DNA of 6,229 nt, taken from NCBI GenBank assembly GCA_023380675.1, contig JAMCRS010000139.1:1-6229 (forward strand), given 5' to 3'. Every line of letters begins with the position of its first letter. The first letter of the stretch is position 1. The notes beneath the pieces were generated by a model. That model did no database searches and was not told where the DNA came from. It saw only the letters and a program-made list of their open reading frames with translations. Origin of the DNA: Chloroflexota bacterium (lineage in GTDB: Bacteria > Chloroflexota > Anaerolineae > UBA4142). The position numbers and the translations under genes were made by a program. Below, piece by piece: positions 1 to 6,072 of this stretch.

Positions 1-111
1 GCATCCGGCAGATATATGCACATCTGGCGGGATGGTGAGAAAGAGAATGACATCGCTCCCGCCAAGAATGGTCGCTACCTGGGCGGTCGGCTAACAGCAG
101 ACCGTATCTAA
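1..111 (+). CDS. Possible 3' end of a truncated gene (unrecognised)
   Basis: The frame beginning at base 1 is open for 36 codons up to TAA at 109-111. The peptide begins ASGRYMHIWRDGE and ends GGRLTADRI. The GRYxxIWR portion is faintly like the last strands of SnoaL/DUF4440-type NTF2-fold proteins, but the residues after it do not continue that match. The gene start lies outside the window. It could equally be chance open frame or a decayed gene. No function is assigned. Confidence 0.3.
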   Translation, partial: ASGRYMHIWRDGEKENDIAPAKNGRYLGGRLTADRI

Positions 112-360
112 ATCGCTCTGTGCGAAGATGTCAAGTATAGTGCACCTGAGGACATATAACAAGCGAGTTAGCTAGGGTAGTAGTCTAGCACGCCGCGTGC
201 GGTCTGTCAACGCAGATATTGTATTTATCGATGACGCCGGCCAGCGGCTAACAGTGGGCGCTGCCAGCATTCTGCCCTTGGCGTAGAAACTGGCGCCACG
301 GCAGAGAGGGACGGTCACCTCCAAGAGCAGCAAGCCCATGCCACAGAGCTGGCCTCGGCA
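112..360. other. Intergenic region without a recognisable gene
   Basis: All frames are broken and base composition is lower in GC and more mixed than in the flanking genes. I see no tRNA, rRNA or riboswitch here. The 10-mer CGGCTAACAG occurs at 88-97 and 245-254, which may be chance. The minus-strand open frame that crosses this region is antisense to the start of aspA and has no support. Confidence 0.5.
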
Positions 361-389
361 TTAGGCATGCCTTGTTTACGACGTATAAT
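361..389 (+). promoter_or_regulatory. Probable promoter of aspA
   Basis: A perfect -10 hexamer TATAAT lies at 384-389. The hexamer 17 bp upstream (TTAGGC, 361-366) is a poor -35. Transcription would start near 396, downstream of the TTG at 372, so the aspA start at 432 is favoured over any earlier in-frame start. Confidence 0.55.
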
Positions 390-417
390 GATTGGAGGGC
401 TGCTACTAACATAACTG

Positions 418-423
418 GGAGGG
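418..423 (+). promoter_or_regulatory. Ribosome binding site of aspA
   Basis: A GGGAGG-type purine run ends 8 nt before the ATG at 432. It decides that start over the in-frame TTG at 372, which has no Shine-Dalgarno sequence and lies upstream of the promoter's -10 box. Confidence 0.7.
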
Positions 424-431
424 CCGCCAAG

Positions 432-1676
432 ATGGCAAGTAAGCCGCGAAGGACGGAAGGGCATGCCGACAAAGAGGGTTTTCGCGTCGAGCGGGATGCC
501 CTCGGCGAGATGGCAGTACCTGAGGATGCGCTCTACGGTATTCAGACAGCGCGCGCAGTGCAGAACTTTCCGATCAGCGGTCTGCGTGCCCACCCGGCGC
601 TGGTGCGCGCAATGGTGCAAATCAAGAAGGCGGCGGCGCTCACCAATATGGAGACCGGGCGATTGGCGCAACCGATCGGCGAGGCGATCGTGTCGGCGGC
701 AGACGAGGTGCTCAATGGCCAGTGGCGCGACCAGTTCGTGATCGACGTCTTCCAAGCGGGCGCGGGAACCTCGTTTAATATGAACGCGAACGAGGTGCTT
801 GCCAATCGGGCGAGCGAGATTATGGGCGGACGGCGTGGTGAGTATAAACTCGTGCACCCGAACGACCACGTAAACATGGCACAGTCCACCAACGACACCT
901 TTCCGACCGCGATGCGTCTGGCGGCGCTCTCCCTGGCGCAAGAGCTGCTGCCGGAGCTGGAGCAGCTCGCAGAGGCATTTCGGGCGAAAGGAGACGAGTT
1001 TCGGGACGTGGTTAAGCCGGGACGCACCCACCTGCAAGACGCCGTGCCGATCCGGCTTGGTCAAGAGTTTGGGGCGTATGCCTACACACTAAATCAGCAC
1101 GCGCGGCGCATCGCCCGGGCCGCCGAGTACCTGCGGCCGCTAAACATCGGGGCCACCGCGGTGGGCACGGGCATCAACGCCGAGCCCGCCTACATCGCCA
1201 GCATGCCGGAGCGAATCGCGGCACTAAGCGGCTTGCCAGTGGAGCGGGCGGAGAACCTTGTGGCGCTTACCGAGAGCATGGCCGATTTCTTAGCGGTTTC
1301 CGGGGCGCTGCGTGGGCTCGCCGTCGACGTCGGTCGGATCGCCAACGACTTGCGCTTGATGAGCAGCGGACCGCGCACCGGTCTGGGCGAGATCAACCTG
1401 CCGGCCGTGCAGCCTGGCTCGTCGATAATGCCGGGCAAGGTGAACCCGGTGATCGCCGAGATGACAAACATGGTCTGCTTCCAGGTGATGGGCAACGACT
1501 TGGCGATCAGCCTGGCGGCGCAGGCCGGCCAGCTCGACCTAAACGTGATGATGCCGGCGATTGCCTACAATTTGATGCAATCCCTCGAAATCACGCGGAA
1601 CGCGGTCGTCGTGCTGCGTGAGCGGCTGGTGGTAGGGATCACGGCCAACGTGGCACACTCGCGAGAGCTGGTCTAA
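432..1676 (+). CDS. aspA: Aspartate ammonia-lyase, C-terminally truncated by in-frame TAA
   Basis: This cytosolic homotetrameric enzyme converts L-aspartate to fumarate and ammonia. The ATG at 432 gives 414 residues. Fumarase/aspartase superfamily motifs are intact: GAGTSFNMN (110-118), HPNDHVN (142-148), QSTND (151-155), GRTHLQDAVP (197-206) and the flexible catalytic loop GSSIMPGKVNP (329-339) carrying the Ser base. LQDAVP, GTS after QAGA, and CFQVMGND point to aspartase rather than class II fumarase, which usually has LQDATP and GTQSNMN. The stop at 1674-1676 comes about 72 residues early, and the usual C-terminal domain 3 continues in frame after it (see 1677-1895). In a Bacillus relative the same point reads Y-V-E-K-S, while here it is L-V-stop-Q-S, so a single GAA-to-TAA change explains it. 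The C-terminal domain helps close the active site, so the truncated product is probably impaired. It is a single-gene unit, convergent with the FapA-family gene. Confidence 0.93.
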   Translation: MASKPRRTEGHADKEGFRVERDALGEMAVPEDALYGIQTARAVQNFPISGLRAHPALVRAMVQIKKAAALTNMETGRLAQPIGEAIVSAADEVLNGQWRDQFVIDVFQAGAGTSFNMNANEVLANRASEIMGGRRGEYKLVHPNDHVNMAQSTNDTFPTAMRLAALSLAQELLPELEQLAEAFRAKGDEFRDVVKPGRTHLQDAVPIRLGQEFGAYAYTLNQHARRIARAAEYLRPLNIGATAVGTGINAEPAYIASMPERIAALSGLPVERAENLVALTESMADFLAVSGALRGLAVDVGRIANDLRLMSSGPRTGLGEINLPAVQPGSSIMPGKVNPVIAEMTNMVCFQVMGNDLAISLAAQAGQLDLNVMMPAIAYNLMQSLEITRNAVVVLRERLVVGITANVAHSRELV

Positions 1677-1895
1677 CAAAGCTCTGCGCTCGCCACCGCG
1701 CTTACCCCCTACATCGGCTACGCGGCATCGGCAGAAATCGCCAAGGAGTCCGCGCGCACCGGCAAGACAGTGCGTCAGATCGTCTTGGAGCGGAAGCTCT
1801 TGTCGCCGGCAGAGGCGGAGCGGGTCTTGTCTCCTAGCGCCCAAACGGAGCCGGGAATCCCGGGCCAGCGGCGGGAAGCGCAGGCAGGAGAATAG
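1674..1895 (+). pseudogene. aspA: Severed C-terminal domain of aspartase, downstream of the in-frame TAA
   Basis: In the same frame as aspA, 72 sense codons follow the TAA and end at TAG 1893-1895. They include TPYIGY, AEIAKES, then TGKTVRQIVLER and LLSPAEAERVL, which are the classical domain 3 motifs of aspartase/fumarase. Restored across the stop the protein would be 487 residues, close to the family's usual 465-480 plus a short tail. Codon use stays coding-like and there is no frameshift, so the interruption is recent, or a sequence error, or is tolerated by readthrough. I see no independent start with a ribosome binding site for this piece. Confidence 0.85.
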
Positions 1896-1913
1896 ACGCC
1901 GCTGATTGGTCGC

Positions 1914-3425
1914 TCAGAGCTTGACGGTCAGAATCGCGGAGTAGTCGTCGGTGACTACCACCTGCAGGTGACTAAGCCTTTCCGAAAAGGTCCTCGTTTG
2001 GTGAGAGATCGAGACCTTTACGCCGGGATACAGGGTGCCGTGAACGACGACCTTCGGACGGTCTGAACGCGGCGGCGGCGGCACTTCCTCTTGGAGCATC
2101 ATCAGCTCTTCTTCGATCTGACTGGCCGACTGCGCAAGCTGCGACATAACGCCCTCGTGGGCTTCGGTCCATTCCGCTTCCTTGGACAGCTTGCGTTCCA
2201 GCAGCACACCCACTTTAGAGACGATTGTCGCGTGATCCTGCTCCAGGCGCGCGATCTTTTCCGAACGGTCTTTGCGGGCCAACGCGCGCGCTAGGTAGCC
2301 TTCCTCATCCACCACGACGATTGTTTTGGTAGCGCTCTCCGCGCCAAGGTCGGTCGTATGCAGCTCTTTGCTCGCCCAAATCTCTCCACCGGCGATCCTG
2401 CCTCTTTTGCCCTCGGCAACGCCCACCGATACGACGCCCCCGCTGCGCACACTGCAGTTCACCGCCTCTGACTGCAGGGTGACGTTCCCACCGGCAGTGA
2501 TCACGGCATTCCAGGCAAGCGCCGCCGCGACGTCCTTAGCGGCGGCGACGGCGGTGTGGCCTGACTGACCGATAACGCCCTGCGAGACCAATACCGACCC
2601 GCCAGACTCGACAGTGGCGCTTTCGACGGAGCCTCTGACCTGCACGTCGCCCGTGGCCTTGACATGAAAGCCGGGCATCACACTACCACCAATTTGCACG
2701 TTACCTTGGAAATCGATGTTGCCCACTGAGAAGTCCACGTCGCGCGGCACGACGAGCAAGTTTTCGACGACGATGCGCTCATTGACTAGCCGCACCGCGC
2801 CGTTGGTGGCGGCGAGGAGCTCGTTCGGGTTATCCGCGTTAACCTTAGTGCCATGATCAGCATGCAAGCGAGCCTCGCGCACCCTCGGCGGCTCCACCAC
2901 TTTGCCTGTCACCGTCTTACCTGGCGTGCCGCTGATCGGCGGTACGCGGCGGGCAAGGGGTTGGTCTTTGGCGACGATGTTGAACAGGCTGACCTCGTGC
3001 CAATCGACCCGGTCCTCGCTCTGGGAGCGATGCACCTTGGTCGAGGGGTCAAACAGCAGATCGAGGCGACCATCCTCCCCCGCTTCCACCGGGGTGCCTA
3101 GAGCGACGGGGAAGTCTGTGACGTAGTCCCGCTGCGCGACCAATTGCTCGATATTCTTGTGCAAAATGCCGTGTTCGATGCAGCGCTTCGCCAAGGCCTC
3201 GGTAATTGCTGTCGGCGTGAAAGGGTATGGTTCCGGAGGATCGGCACTGAGACTGAGGAGGGCGCTCATACCGTCGGGCGACACGGTGACAAGAATCTCG
3301 CACCGCTGCTCGCGGGGCTCGTCTGCTGCCGGCTCCACAATCTCGCTCGAATGGAGACCTGATACGCGAATGGATGTCGGAGACTGCGCCTCCGACTCGG
3401 ACGTCGGCTGCGTCTGCTCTGCCAT
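1914..3425 (-). CDS. FapA / DUF342 family protein
   Basis: This is a 503-residue protein starting ATG at 3425 with GAGGG 6 nt upstream. In order: a Ser/Glu/Pro-rich disordered N-terminus (1-42), a DUF342 N-terminal domain (about 43-150), and the family hallmark SGTPGKTVTGK (165-175). A right-handed beta-helix-like stretch of short G-x-V-x-I-x-G turns follows (about 225-350), then a coiled coil (about 375-445), a Pro run (449-452) and a C-terminal VVVHGTLYPGVKVSI strand pair (459-473). There is no signal peptide or membrane segment, so it is probably cytoplasmic. Family members are annotated FapA (flagellar assembly protein A) and many occur in genomes with or without flagella. Nothing flagellar is nearby, so the flagellar role should not be assumed. 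It is transcribed divergently from a Ser/Thr kinase and could be its partner or target, which is inference only. Confidence 0.88.
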   Translation of the reverse strand: MAEQTQPTSESEAQSPTSIRVSGLHSSEIVEPAADEPREQRCEILVTVSPDGMSALLSLSADPPEPYPFTPTAITEALAKRCIEHGILHKNIEQLVAQRDYVTDFPVALGTPVEAGEDGRLDLLFDPSTKVHRSQSEDRVDWHEVSLFNIVAKDQPLARRVPPISGTPGKTVTGKVVEPPRVREARLHADHGTKVNADNPNELLAATNGAVRLVNERIVVENLLVVPRDVDFSVGNIDFQGNVQIGGSVMPGFHVKATGDVQVRGSVESATVESGGSVLVSQGVIGQSGHTAVAAAKDVAAALAWNAVITAGGNVTLQSEAVNCSVRSGGVVSVGVAEGKRGRIAGGEIWASKELHTTDLGAESATKTIVVVDEEGYLARALARKDRSEKIARLEQDHATIVSKVGVLLERKLSKEAEWTEAHEGVMSQLAQSASQIEEELMMLQEEVPPPPRSDRPKVVVHGTLYPGVKVSISHQTRTFSERLSHLQVVVTDDYSAILTVKL

Positions 3426-3431
3426 TCCCCA

Positions 3432-3436
3432 CCCTC
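3432..3436 (-). promoter_or_regulatory. Ribosome binding site of the FapA-family gene
   Basis: GAGGG on the minus strand lies 6 nt before the ATG at 3425-3423 and supports that start. Confidence 0.6.
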
Positions 3437-3511
3437 ACCAGGCAGTTTCTAGGGTCGTATACGGACGCGATTGTCGACGATTCCTGCGCCGCGACTCTGC
3501 AAGCCGTCGCT

Positions 3512-3540
3512 ATCCTACTCGCACTTGTCCTAAATGGCAA
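3512..3540 (-). promoter_or_regulatory. Promoter of the FapA-family gene
   Basis: Read on the minus strand, TTGCCA (3540-3535) and TAGGAT (3517-3512) are separated by exactly 17 bp, a good sigma-70-type arrangement. This predicts a start near 3505 and a leader of about 80 nt. It lies back to back with the kinase promoter, 45 bp away. Confidence 0.55.
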
Positions 3541-3585
3541 TAGTCGTATAGCCACGTAGAGTGGTATCCTCACGGCTTGCTAGCC

Positions 3586-3614
3586 TTGACGCCAGAGCAA
3601 GGCACGCCTACAAT
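3586..3614 (+). promoter_or_regulatory. Promoter of the Ser/Thr kinase gene
   Basis: TTGACG (3586-3591) and TACAAT (3609-3614) are separated by 17 bp, each one mismatch from the sigma-70 consensus. Transcription would start near 3621, giving a leader of about 40 nt before the ATG at 3662. Confidence 0.7.
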
Positions 3615-3648
3615 GGCGGTCGACGGGGGGCGTGGGCGTCAGGGTGGT

Positions 3649-3653
3649 GGGAG
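3649..3653 (+). promoter_or_regulatory. Ribosome binding site that selects the kinase start
   Basis: GGGAG ends 8 nt before the ATG at 3662 but only 2 nt before the in-frame ATG at 3656. The GTG at 3632 would begin upstream of this site. The spacing favours 3662. Confidence 0.55.
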
Positions 3654-3661
3654 TCATGAAG

Positions 3662-5134
3662 ATGACGGAGCAGCGCTACGGCAGATACTTGGTGGCAGCG
3701 GAGCTGGGCCGCGGCGGTATGGGTATGGTCTATGAGGCGCTCGACGAGCACCTCGGACGGTCCGTAGCGCTCAAGGTGCTGCACGCCAACCTTGCCGCCC
3801 AGGCTGACCTTATCGCCAGATTTACGGCCGAGGCTCGGATCGCGGCGCAGCTCGACCACCCCAATATCGTGCCAATCTACGACATCGGCAAGGTCGACGA
3901 AGTGCCCTTCATCGCCCTGAAGCTAGTCGGCCCACTGCCGCCCGAGCAGGTGGTCGAGATCGTGGCGCAGGTCGCCGCGGCGCTCGACCATGCCCACTGG
4001 GCCGGCATCGTGCATCGCGATGTCAAGCCGAGCAACGTGCTCGTCGGCGATGGCGGCTACGCCCTGGTCACCGACTTCGGCATCGCGCACGCCGTGGGCA
4101 CGCCGCACAAGACCGAGACGGGCACCGTGGTGGGTACACCCGAGTACATGGCGCCGGAGTGCGTCGAGGGAAAGACGCCGACGGCGCAGTCAGACATATA
4201 CGCTCTGGGCATCCTGGCCTATGAGATGCTGACCACCCGGCGGCCATTTCAGGGCGATGCGCTCGCGGTGCTGCACGCACAGGTCTACGAGCCTGCCAGG
4301 CTGACCGGCGTGGCGCCAGCGATACGTATGGTGCTACAGCAAGCGCTGGCTAAGGCCCCCTACGCGCGCTTCGCTTCCGCGGGAGAGTTTGCCACGGCCT
4401 TTGCTCGCGCGGTGGAGCAGGTCACAGCGGCGGGACCGCCGGTAGCCGAAGCCGACACGCTGGTCAACTTGCCCGCCCCGCTCAAGTCGGCTAGGCGATG
4501 GCTGTTCCCGCCGGCCGATCGAGTGGCGCGCGCCGCCTCGCCACTGGCGCTGCTGGCAATCGTGATCGCGGCGCTGTTGATGGCAGGACGCGATGGAGCG
4601 CACGCCGCCGGCCCGCCCGGCGCCGCGCCTCCGTTCGCCAGATTGCTGCCCTTTCTCGCTCCCGAGACGGCCACCGCGACGCCCACGCCGACAGGTACGG
4701 CGACGCGCACCCAAACCCGCACGGTAACTGGCACCGCCACGCCAACGGCATCCAGCACGGCAACGCCGACCGCGGTGCCTACCGCGACGGCCACGCGCAC
4801 GGCGACGGCTGCGCCGCTGGTGACCTTACAGCGGCGATTGGGCATCAGCGGGGGACAAACTGAGCAGATATCGATCAAACAGTGGCAGGGCGATCAGGTA
4901 ACCATTGCCTTCCAAATCACCGGTGGCACGATCCTTGGCATGGGTAATGAGGTGGTCTTCCGGGTCTACGGGCCCTCGGGATCGATCTGGAACGTTGGGC
5001 GGATCGAGAATCAGTACCGCTTCCAATTCACCGCCGATGCGACGGGGGAGTATCGGCTCTCCTTTCAGAATCCCTCCGTGTTCACAGGTCGGCAAATCCT
5101 GCTATCGGTAATACATCCCGACCGCGGCCGCTAG
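3662..5134 (+). CDS. Membrane-anchored Ser/Thr protein kinase with extracytoplasmic GOLD-like domain
   Basis: A 490-residue protein (PknB/PrkC-like) that transfers phosphate from ATP to Ser/Thr. Hanks motifs are present: glycine loop GRGGMGMVYEA (16-26), ATP lysine K38, alpha-C glutamate E57 in RFTAEARIAAQ, catalytic loop HRDVKPSN (118-125), DFG (138-140), activation segment with TETGTVVGT (151-159), then PEYMAPE (160-166) and DIYALG (178-183). A single membrane helix follows near 290-310, then a Thr/Pro/Ala-rich extracytoplasmic linker (about 337-385). The C-terminal beta-sandwich of about 100 residues (VVFRVYGPSG, FQFTADATGEYRLSFQN) resembles GOLD/emp24-type domains common in Chloroflexota. 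The topology is N-in, C-out, as for a sensor kinase. Oddly, about 12 residues that normally follow the hinge (start of helix alpha-D) are absent after V89. The gene has its own promoter and is divergent from the FapA-family gene. Confidence 0.92.
   Translation: MTEQRYGRYLVAAELGRGGMGMVYEALDEHLGRSVALKVLHANLAAQADLIARFTAEARIAAQLDHPNIVPIYDIGKVDEVPFIALKLVGPLPPEQVVEIVAQVAAALDHAHWAGIVHRDVKPSNVLVGDGGYALVTDFGIAHAVGTPHKTETGTVVGTPEYMAPECVEGKTPTAQSDIYALGILAYEMLTTRRPFQGDALAVLHAQVYEPARLTGVAPAIRMVLQQALAKAPYARFASAGEFATAFARAVEQVTAAGPPVAEADTLVNLPAPLKSARRWLFPPADRVARAASPLALLAIVIAALLMAGRDGAHAAGPPGAAPPFARLLPFLAPETATATPTPTGTATRTQTRTVTGTATPTASSTATPTAVPTATATRTATAAPLVTLQRRLGISGGQTEQISIKQWQGDQVTIAFQITGGTILGMGNEVVFRVYGPSGSIWNVGRIENQYRFQFTADATGEYRLSFQNPSVFTGRQILLSVIHPDRGR
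4672..4812 (+). repeat. Low-complexity Thr/Pro/Ala coding repeat in the kinase linker
   Basis: Irregular repetition of ACGGCGACG- and ACCGCGACGCC-type units encodes alternating Thr-Ala, Thr-Pro and Thr-Arg residues. It forms the extended wall-spanning or glycosylatable linker between the membrane helix and the outer domain. Such stretches vary in length by slippage. The long antisense open frames over this region come from its composition. Confidence 0.75.
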
Positions 5135-5149
5135 CAGACTCGCATAAAC

Positions 5150-5298
5150 GGGGACACCATACTTAATTCGCACCACCTTGCGGTCTCCCTGCACCGGCAG
5201 CCGCGTGCGGTCCGGCGCCAGCATCGATGCCTGTCCTGCTCTAATGTCAATGAGGAAGCGACGGAGCCTCTGGTCGGCTTAATTAGTATGGTGTCCCC
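5150..5298. mobile_element. MITE-like element with GGGGACACCATACT inverted termini
   Basis: The left arm GGGGACACCATACTTAATT (5150-5168) and the reverse complement of the right arm (5279-5298) share a perfect 14-bp GGGGACACCATACT and then an A/T-rich TAATT or AATTA, differing by one inserted base. The interior of about 110 bp carries no credible gene. From memory, GGGGACACC/GGTGTCCCC termini with TTAATT recur beside REP-associated (Y1/IS200-like) transposases in many bacteria, so this may be a non-autonomous relative or a remnant. No flanking target duplication is evident. The right arm is followed by TTTTT (5299-5303), so the folded element could also help terminate the kinase transcript. 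Confidence 0.65.
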
Positions 5299-5311
5299 TT
5301 TTTATTAATCC

Positions 5312-5340
5312 TTGCCTTAGGAACGATCGCCCGGTACAAT
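5312..5340 (+). promoter_or_regulatory. Promoter of the DsbA-like selenoprotein gene
   Basis: TTGCCT (5312-5317) and TACAAT (5335-5340) are spaced by 17 bp, close to the sigma-70 consensus. The predicted start is near 5347, giving a leader of about 70 nt. The -35 box lies only 13 bp beyond the right end of the MITE-like element. Confidence 0.65.
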
Positions 5341-5407
5341 TGGCTTGCGACGCGGTGTTGTCGAGTGGGGTTTGAACGTGGTCAATCTACATGTCCGACC
5401 GACGAGA

Positions 5408-5413
5408 GGAGGG
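5408..5413 (+). promoter_or_regulatory. Ribosome binding site deciding the TTG start at 5418
   Basis: GGAGGG ends 4 nt before TTG 5418. It is the strongest Shine-Dalgarno sequence in this part of the window. It serves the frame that runs through the TGA at 5466. The internal GTG at 5475 has no such site, which argues that translation really begins upstream of the TGA. An in-frame ATG at 5391 is an alternative start but lacks a good site. Confidence 0.75.
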
Positions 5414-5417
5414 AAGC

Positions 5418-6047
5418 TTGGCCAATAAGCAGCCGATAGAGCTTACCGTTTTCTTCGACTATCTCTGACCGTACGTGTATTTTGCAGCAGTTTGGCTGCA
5501 ACGAGTGAAAGAGCAGATCGGCGACGAGCTTCAAATCAACTGGCGCTACTTCTCATTGGAGCAGGTGAACAGCGATCAGGGTCCGGATTGGAAGCTTTGG
5601 GAGCAGCCGGCAGACTATCGTAGTCGTGGTAGGCTTGCTTTTCACGCCGCCGAGGCGGCGCGACGGCAAGGAAGAGAAGCGTTCGACCGGTTCCACATGG
5701 CGCTACTCAAGGCCCGACACGAGCAGGCCAAGAAGATCTTCGAAATGCAGACGCTGCTCGACACGGCGCGGGAAGCGGGGCTAGACCTACCGCGCTTCGA
5801 GGCCGACCTCGCGAATCCTGCCCTGCTCGAAAAGCTGCGCGAGGACCACACGTACGCGGTTGAGAAATACGGCGTGTTTGGCACACCCACGCTGGTGCTC
5901 ACGGACGGGCGTGCCGCCTATCTCAAGATGAAGCCGGCGGCGCCTTACGAGGAGAGCGTCGCGGTGTGGCACGATCTACATCGCACGATCGCGCAGCGGC
6001 CGTACGTCGAAGAAGTGAAGCGCCCGGTGCCGCCGCCCGGCGCGTAG
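5418..6047 (+). CDS. DsbA-like oxidoreductase, probable selenoprotein (Sec17 encoded by UGA)
   Basis: Reading from TTG 5418 through TGA 5466-5468 to TAG 6045-6047 gives 209 residues of the DsbA/FrnE-type thioredoxin fold. The first beta strand IELTVFFDYL (7-16) leads to U17-P-Y-V, where the family has Cys-Pro-x-x. The helical insertion follows (about 60-145), including DRFHMALLKARHE. Then come EKYGVFGTPTLVL with the cis-proline P157 that packs against the active site, and a final helix. Apart from the UGA position there is no cysteine, so residue 17 is the only possible redox centre. No signal peptide is visible, so it is probably a cytoplasmic thiol/disulfide or peroxide-type reductase. The substrate is unknown. 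Starting at GTG 5475 would remove the first strand and active site and has no ribosome binding site. The alternative is a nonsense mutation of TGC/TGT. The hairpin at 5482-5501 supports recoding. Confidence 0.8.
5466..5468 (+). other. In-frame UGA at the active-site cysteine position (candidate selenocysteine codon)
   Basis: TGA stands in the context D-Y-L-[UGA]-P-Y-V-Y. Upstream and downstream translation continue the same protein domain without frame change. DsbA-family relatives have Cys at this position, and UGA is one base away from both Cys codons. Confidence 0.75.
5482..5501 (+). promoter_or_regulatory. Candidate bacterial SECIS hairpin
   Basis: TTGCAGC (5482-5488) pairs perfectly with GCTGCAA (5495-5501) around the loop AGTTTG (5489-5494). 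Twenty nucleotides separate the UGA from the loop, within the 16-37 nt used for bacterial SECIS searches, and a G is in the first two loop positions. The loop GU recalls the G-U that SelB contacts in the E. coli fdhF element, whose spacing is similar. The hairpin lies inside the coding sequence, as bacterial SECIS elements do. Pairing below the 7 bp is weak. Confidence 0.65.
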
Positions 6048-6072
6048 GCGATGGTTAGGGTGCCGAGAAAAA

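Noticed and set aside
372..431. N-terminal extension of aspartase from TTG 372
   Set aside because: A perfect TATAAT -10 box lies inside it, it has no Shine-Dalgarno sequence, and the added residues match no family sequence. ATG 432 has a good site.
315..1064. Long minus-strand open frame of 249 codons
   Set aside because: It lies antisense to the conserved aspartase coding sequence. It is a high-GC mirror frame with Arg/His/Leu-rich nonsense composition.
1674..1676. TAA in aspA as a second recoded codon
   Set aside because: No bacterial system inserting a special residue at UAA is known in the standard code, the ancestral residue appears to be Glu, and no structured element is evident after it. 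A mutation or error is simpler.
3049..3573. Minus-strand open frame of 174 codons overlapping the FapA-family start
   Set aside because: It is out of frame with the well-supported FapA-family protein and very rich in Arg and Ser, as expected of a shadow frame.
4360..4878. Minus-strand open frame rich in Val/Ala dipeptides
   Set aside because: It is the complement of the Thr/Pro/Ala linker repeat of the kinase. Its repetitiveness comes from the sense strand.
5110..5280. Minus-strand small open frame across the MITE-like element, ending in a hydrophobic stretch (VPVYASLLAAAVGMYYR)
   Set aside because: It has no ribosome binding site, crosses the inverted-repeat arm, and overlaps the kinase 3' end. 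It is probably chance.
5475..6047. Gene start at GTG 5475 for the DsbA-like protein
   Set aside because: It lacks a ribosome binding site, begins after the first beta strand and the active-site position, and ignores the strong GGAGGG at 5408-5413 with its in-frame TTG.
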